DNA from: Zobellella denitrificans
Lineage (GTDB): Bacteria > Pseudomonadota > Gammaproteobacteria > Enterobacterales > Aeromonadaceae
Assembly (NCBI RefSeq): GCF_002237365.1
Contig: NZ_NMUO01000001.1
Location: 1-64,000, forward strand
DNA: 64,000 bases
Direction: 5' to 3'
Part shown: piece by piece, positions 60,612 through 64,000 of the stretch
Layout: every line of letters starts with the position of its first letter
Numbering within the stretch: position 1 is the first letter of the stretch
Program-made: the position numbers and the translations under genes
Notes under the pieces: model-generated
What the model was told of the DNA's origin: nothing
Databases searched by the model: none
What the model saw: the letters and a program-made list of their open reading frames with translations, nothing else

Positions 60612-61190
60612 ATGACTGACAGACACCAGATCAGGCAGCAGATACGCCAGGCCCGCCGCCGGCTGACCGAGGCCGAACAGGACGCCGCGGCCCGCACCAT
60701 CGCAGAGCGGGTGGCCGACACCCCTCACCTGGCCTCGGCCCGGCGGGTGGCACTGTACCTGGCCAACGACGGCGAACTCGACCCCCAGCCGCTGATCGAC
60801 TGGTACTGGTCCCGGGGCGCCCAGGTCTACCTGCCGGTACTGCACCACTTCAGCCCGGGCCACCTGCTCTTTCTGCGCTACGATCCGGACACGGCGCTCA
60901 TCGCCAACCGCTTCGGCATTCCCGAGCCCCGGCTCGATGTACGCCTGCTGCTGCCCAAGGCGGAGCTGGAGCTTATCTACACCCCCCTGGTGGCCTTCGA
61001 CGCCGCCGGCAACCGCATGGGCATGGGCGGCGGCTTCTACGACAGGACCCTGTCCGGCTGGCACCGGGGTCAGGGTCCGCGCCCGGTGGGCCTGGCCCAC
61101 GACTGCCAGCAACTGGCCGCTATTCCCACCGACCACTGGGACGTGCCCCTGCCCGAGCTGCTCACGCCCAACCGGCACTGGCGCTGGTAA
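60612..61190 (+). CDS. ygfA: 5-formyltetrahydrofolate cyclo-ligase
   Basis: A 192-residue enzyme (EC 6.3.3.2) that returns 5-formyl-THF to the folate pool. It starts MTDRHQIRQQIRQARRRLTE, has LYLANDGELDPQPLIDWYWS, and the phosphate-binding motif NRMGMGGGFYDRTLSGW. In E. coli it follows 6S RNA directly and can be co-transcribed with it. Here about 2.5 kb separates them. A 66-base gap leads to rpiA. Confidence 0.94.
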   Translation: MTDRHQIRQQIRQARRRLTEAEQDAAARTIAERVADTPHLASARRVALYLANDGELDPQPLIDWYWSRGAQVYLPVLHHFSPGHLLFLRYDPDTALIANRFGIPEPRLDVRLLLPKAELELIYTPLVAFDAAGNRMGMGGGFYDRTLSGWHRGQGPRPVGLAHDCQQLAAIPTDHWDVPLPELLTPNRHWRW

Positions 61191-61219
61191 AAGCCGCATG
61201 CAAGCAGGGCCGCCTTTGC

Positions 61220-61225
61220 TATAAT
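61220..61225 (+). promoter_or_regulatory. rpiA promoter -10 element
   Basis: TATAAT (in GCTATAATGCGCGG) lies 31 bases before the rpiA ATG, and AGGAGA (61241-61246) provides the ribosome site. The -35 is not clear. Confidence 0.65.
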
Positions 61226-61256
61226 GCGCGGCACTTTTGCAGGAGACAGCACAGCC

Positions 61257-61916
61257 ATGACACAAGACGAAATGAAAAAGGCCGCCGGCTGGGCGGCGCT
61301 GGAGTACGTGACCCCGGGCACCCTAGTGGGCGTGGGCACCGGCTCCACCGTCAACCACTTTATCGACGCCCTCGGCTCCATCAAGGACCAGATCAAGGGC
61401 GCCGTGTCCAGCTCCGAGGCCTCCACCGCCCGGCTGCAGCAACTGGGCATCGAAGTCTTCGATCTCAACGAGGTCGGCGAGCTGGCGGTCTATGTGGACG
61501 GCGCCGATGAAATCGACGGCTCCATGGCGATGATCAAGGGCGGCGGCGCGGCCCTGACCCGGGAGAAGATCGTGGCCGCCGTGGCCGACAAGTTCGTGTG
61601 CATCGTCGACGGCAGCAAAACCGTCGAGGTGCTGGGCGCCTTCCCGCTGCCGGTGGAAGTGATCCCCATGGCGCGGGAGTACGTGGCCCGGGAACTGGCC
61701 AAGCTCGGCGGCCGCCCCGTCTACCGGGAAGGGGTGGTTACCGACAACGGCAACCAGATCCTGGATGTGCACGGTCTCAAGATCACCGATCCCAAGGGCC
61801 TGGAGACCCGCATCAACGCCATCGTCGGCGTGGTCACCAACGGCCTCTTCGCCGAACGTGGCGCCGATGTGCTGCTGATCGGCACCCCCGAGGGCGTGGT
61901 GCGCAAGGGCGCCTGA
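61257..61916 (+). CDS. rpiA: Ribose-5-phosphate isomerase A
   Basis: A 219-residue enzyme (EC 5.3.1.6) of the pentose phosphate pathway. Motifs are [18 protein letters not shown] (phosphate loop), [20 protein letters not shown] with catalytic aspartates, LTREKIVAA and [11 protein letters not shown]. The ATG at 61257 has a good ribosome site and gives the E. coli length. In E. coli serA lies between ygfA and rpiA; it is absent here. Confidence 0.97.
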   Translation: MTQDEMKKAAGWAALEYVTPGTLVGVGTGSTVNHFIDALGSIKDQIKGAVSSSEASTARLQQLGIEVFDLNEVGELAVYVDGADEIDGSMAMIKGGGAALTREKIVAAVADKFVCIVDGSKTVEVLGAFPLPVEVIPMAREYVARELAKLGGRPVYREGVVTDNGNQILDVHGLKITDPKGLETRINAIVGVVTNGLFAERGADVLLIGTPEGVVRKGA

Positions 61917-61924
61917 TCCCGCCC

Positions 61925-61952
61925 GGGCCAGGCGTTCTGTCTGGCCCTTCTC
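61925..61952 (+). terminator. Probable terminator after rpiA
   Basis: GGGCCAG and CTGGCCC pair across a 9-base loop, followed by TTCTCCT. It lies 8 bases after the rpiA stop. Confidence 0.6.
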
Positions 61953-62002
61953 CTCCCGTTATACCCCCCTAATTATTTTCAAATAAAAACAGATCTTGCC
62001 AA

Positions 62003-62016
62003 GGGTTATATAACCC
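62003..62016. promoter_or_regulatory. Perfect palindrome GGGTTATATAACCC upstream of modA
   Basis: A 14-base perfect palindrome in AT-rich DNA 82 bases before modA and 16 bases before the ModE-like box. It may be part of the promoter or a second regulator site. Confidence 0.4.
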
Positions 62017-62032
62017 ACTACATTACGCCAAT

Positions 62033-62055
62033 CGCTATTATTTTTTTATACAGCG
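62033..62055. promoter_or_regulatory. ModE-like operator upstream of modA
   Basis: CGCTATTAT, five T residues and TATACAGCG form an inverted repeat close to the ModE box (CG-TATATA-type halves with a short spacer). It lies 42 bases before modA, where ModE with bound molybdate represses in E. coli. modE itself is not in the window. Confidence 0.65.
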
Positions 62056-62097
62056 AAATATCACCCTCCCTGTTACCTTGGATGGAGTCAACACCCG

Positions 62098-62853
62098 ATG
62101 ACATGGATACTCGGTCTGCTGCTGGCCCTGGGGCTTTCCTTCACCGCCCAGGCGGAAAAGTTCACCATCGCCGCCGCCTCGGATCTGCGCTACGCCCTGG
62201 ACGACATCCTCGAGGGGTACAAGGCCGAGCACCCGGACCAGCAGGTGGAGGTGATCTACGGCTCCTCCGGCAAGATGACCACCCAGATCATCAACGGCGC
62301 CCCCTATGATGTGTTCTTTTCCGCCGACATCGCCTTTCCCGAAAAACTCAAGGAGGAAGGCCTGACCGCCACCGAGCCGGAAGTCTACGCCATCGGCCGC
62401 ATCGTGCTGTGGAGCAAGACCCAGGACGCCAGCCGGCTTACCCTGGCGGACCTGACCCGGGACGACATCAAGCGCATCGCCATCGCCCAGCCGGCCCATG
62501 CCCCCTACGGCGCCCGTGCCCAGGAAGCGATGACCGCGGTAGGCGTCTGGGAGCAGGTGCAAAACAAATTGGTGTTCGGGGAGAATATCGCCCACACCGC
62601 CCAGATGGTGGCGTCGGAGGCGGCCGATGTGGGCATCATCGCCCTCTCCCTGGCGCTTTTCCCGGATCTGGCGAGCCACGGCCATTACCTGATCGACGAC
62701 CAGTTGCACCAGCCCCTGACCCAGGGCTATGTGGTGACCAAGAGGGCCGAGCACAACGAGGCGGCCAGGGGCTTCGCCCGCTACATGGCAACAGCACCGG
62801 CCCACGCCATCATGGAAAAATACGGCTTTCTGCTGCCCGATCAACAGCGCTAA
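62098..62853 (+). CDS. modA: Molybdate-binding protein ModA
   Basis: A 251-residue periplasmic binding protein. The signal peptide is MTWILGLLLALGLSFTAQAE. Mature features are FTIAAASDLRYALDDILEGY, VIYGSSGKMTTQIINGAPYD with oxyanion-binding serines, VFFSADIAFPEKL and AHAPYGARAQEAM. It captures molybdate for ModBC. It is the first gene of modABC and follows a ModE-like site. The 100-base gap to modB carries a GCCCCG/CGGGGC hairpin (about 62880-62920). Confidence 0.94.
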   Translation: MTWILGLLLALGLSFTAQAEKFTIAAASDLRYALDDILEGYKAEHPDQQVEVIYGSSGKMTTQIINGAPYDVFFSADIAFPEKLKEEGLTATEPEVYAIGRIVLWSKTQDASRLTLADLTRDDIKRIAIAQPAHAPYGARAQEAMTAVGVWEQVQNKLVFGENIAHTAQMVASEAADVGIIALSLALFPDLASHGHYLIDDQLHQPLTQGYVVTKRAEHNEAARGFARYMATAPAHAIMEKYGFLLPDQQR

Positions 62854-62953
62854 CATCTCCGGGCTCGGCTAACCCGCCGGCCCCGTTGAGCCCGTCCCCG
62901 CCACCTCGCGAGGCCGGGGCTCTTTCATGGAAGACGCGAAAGGATAAGTTGTT

Positions 62954-63640
62954 ATGCTCAGCCTGAGTCCCAGCGACTGGGTCGCCATCCAGGTCACCCT
63001 CAAACTCTGCCTGTACAGCACCCTGATCCTGCTGGTCATCGCCACCCCCCTGGCCTGGTGGCTGGCCGGCCCTCGCTCCCCCCTGCGCATCGCGGTACAG
63101 GCACTGGTGGCCCTGCCCCTGGTGCTGCCGCCGACGGTGCTCGGCTTCTACCTGCTGATCACCCTGGGCCCCCGCGGCTGGGTCGGCGGCACCCTGGAGT
63201 CCCTGGGGCTCAATCATCTGGCCTTCACCTTCGAGGGCATACTGATAGGTTCGGTGATCTATTCCCTGCCCTTCGCGGTGCAACCCCTGCAGGAGGCCTT
63301 TACCGCCCTGGGCCGGCGCCCGCTGGAGGTGGCCGCCTCCCTCGGCGCCGGCCCCCTGGATCGCTTTTTTACCGTGCTGTTGCCGCTCAGCCGGGGCGGC
63401 TTCGTGATCGCCGCCACCCTCAGTTTCGCCCATACCCTGGGCGAGTTCGGGGTGATCCTGATGCTGGGCGGCAGCATCCCCGGCCAGACCAAGGTACTGT
63501 CCACCACCATCTACGATCACGCCGAAGCCATGAACTACGACGCGGCCCACAGCCTGTCGCTGCTGCTGCTGGTGTTCGCCTTCCTGGTGCTGTTCGTAGT
63601 CTATGCCGTCAGCCGCCGTTTCGAGAGCGTCCGCCTATGA
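62954..63640 (+). CDS. modB: Molybdate ABC transporter permease ModB
   Basis: A 228-residue inner-membrane permease with five to six helices. It begins MLSLSPSDWVAIQVTLKLCL, has ALVALPLVLPPTVLGFYLLI, the EAA loop EAFTALGRRPLEVAASLGAG and SFAHTLGEFGVILMLGGSIP. It forms the channel for molybdate. The modC start overlaps its stop by 4 bases (ATGA). Confidence 0.95.
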   Translation: MLSLSPSDWVAIQVTLKLCLYSTLILLVIATPLAWWLAGPRSPLRIAVQALVALPLVLPPTVLGFYLLITLGPRGWVGGTLESLGLNHLAFTFEGILIGSVIYSLPFAVQPLQEAFTALGRRPLEVAASLGAGPLDRFFTVLLPLSRGGFVIAATLSFAHTLGEFGVILMLGGSIPGQTKVLSTTIYDHAEAMNYDAAHSLSLLLLVFAFLVLFVVYAVSRRFESVRL

Positions 63641-64000
63641 GCCTTGTTGTCAAAGCCCGGTTGCAACGCCAGGATTTCGAGCTGGATGTGGATTTTTCCC
63701 TGCCACTGGACGGAGTCACCGCCCTGTTCGGCCGCTCCGGCTGCGGCAAGACCACGCTGCTGCGCCTGATTGCCGGCCTGGACAAAGTGCCGGAGGCCGA
63801 GGTCCGTTTCGGCGACCAGCGCTGGCAGCAGGGCCGCCACTTTCTGCCCCTGCACCGGCGGCGCATCGGCCTGGTGTTCCAGGAGCACAGTTTGCTGCCC
63901 CACCTGTCGGTGCGAGGCAACCTGGAGTACGGCCTGCGTCGCACCCCGGTGGCGGAGCGGCGCCTGAGCCTGGCCGAGGTGACGGCCATGCTGGGCATAG
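63637..64000 (+). CDS. modC: Molybdate ABC transporter ATP-binding protein ModC (5' part)
   Basis: The first 121 residues of the ATPase are present; the gene runs off the right edge. Walker A is GRSGCGKTT (near residue 35). The Q-loop is GLVFQEHSLLPHLSVRGNLE, typical of ModC. Translation is coupled to modB (ATGA). Walker B, the signature motif and the C-terminal molybdate-binding (Mop) domain are outside the window. Confidence 0.94.
   Translation, partial: MSLVVKARLQRQDFELDVDFSLPLDGVTALFGRSGCGKTTLLRLIAGLDKVPEAEVRFGDQRWQQGRHFLPLHRRRIGLVFQEHSLLPHLSVRGNLEYGLRRTPVAERRLSLAEVTAMLGI

Overview
The window is about 64 kb of high-GC gammaproteobacterial chromosome. Two blocks match the Escherichia coli gene order (rssB next to galU; gcvPHT-ubiI-ubiH-ygfB-zapA-6S RNA-ygfA-rpiA). 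The codon use and gene set suggest a marine Aeromonadales-type organism such as Oceanimonas or Zobellella. That placement is an inference; no rRNA gene is present to confirm it.

Layout. (1) 1-2122: a rearranged 3' end of ribokinase, the ribose repressor rbsR and a DMT-family transporter. (2) 2229-16011: a co-directional accessory locus. It holds three HlyD-like adaptor proteins, one with a GAF-like N-terminus and one fused to an M50 zinc-protease membrane domain. It also holds a GNAT acetyltransferase, a stand-alone tail-collar (MdpB-like) protein, a sulfotransferase, a 1924-residue surface protein with an N-terminal LEPR motif plus a DUF4347 domain, and a TolC/NodT-like outer-membrane lipoprotein. 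No ABC ATPase is present. I regard this as the best candidate for an undescribed secretion and surface-display system. (3) 16351-35745: inositol and related polyol catabolism. It has iolB, two different IolG types, two further Gfo/Idh/MocA dehydrogenases, three xylose-isomerase-like TIM-barrel enzymes, an MFS sugar porter, a ribose-type ABC transporter and three regulators (AraC, two LacI). iolC, iolD and iolA are not in the window. Two operator families can be read in the intergenic regions. A yciB-yciI pair sits inside this block. (4) 35941-45246: a ComEA-like protein, galU, rssB, dnaT/dnaC-like primosome genes, a diguanylate cyclase, a solute-binding protein and a CitA/CitB-type two-component system. 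(5) 45247-48797: dodecin and a tripartite tricarboxylate transporter (tctCBA), probably controlled by the adjacent two-component system. (6) 48942-57401: a 452-bp non-autonomous transposon-like element with CTAG target duplications, glycine cleavage genes gcvP-gcvH-gcvT, and ubiI, ubiH and ygfB. (7) 57548-61916: zapA, 6S RNA, a membrane heme-protein operon inserted between 6S RNA and ygfA, a VF530-family gene, ygfA and rpiA. (8) 62033-64000: a ModE-like operator and the molybdate transporter modA, modB and the start of modC.

How the parts work together. Block 3 takes up inositol-like polyols by two routes (MFS and ABC), oxidises them with NAD-dependent dehydrogenases, and isomerises or dehydrates the inososes. 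A shared operator-like motif near the MFS gene, the ABC operon and the divergent lacI/iolG promoter ties these units to the LacI protein at 28204-29214. Block 2 looks like a dedicated export machine: inner-membrane M50/HlyD components, periplasmic adaptors and an outer-membrane channel, encoded with one giant cargo protein and possible modifying enzymes.
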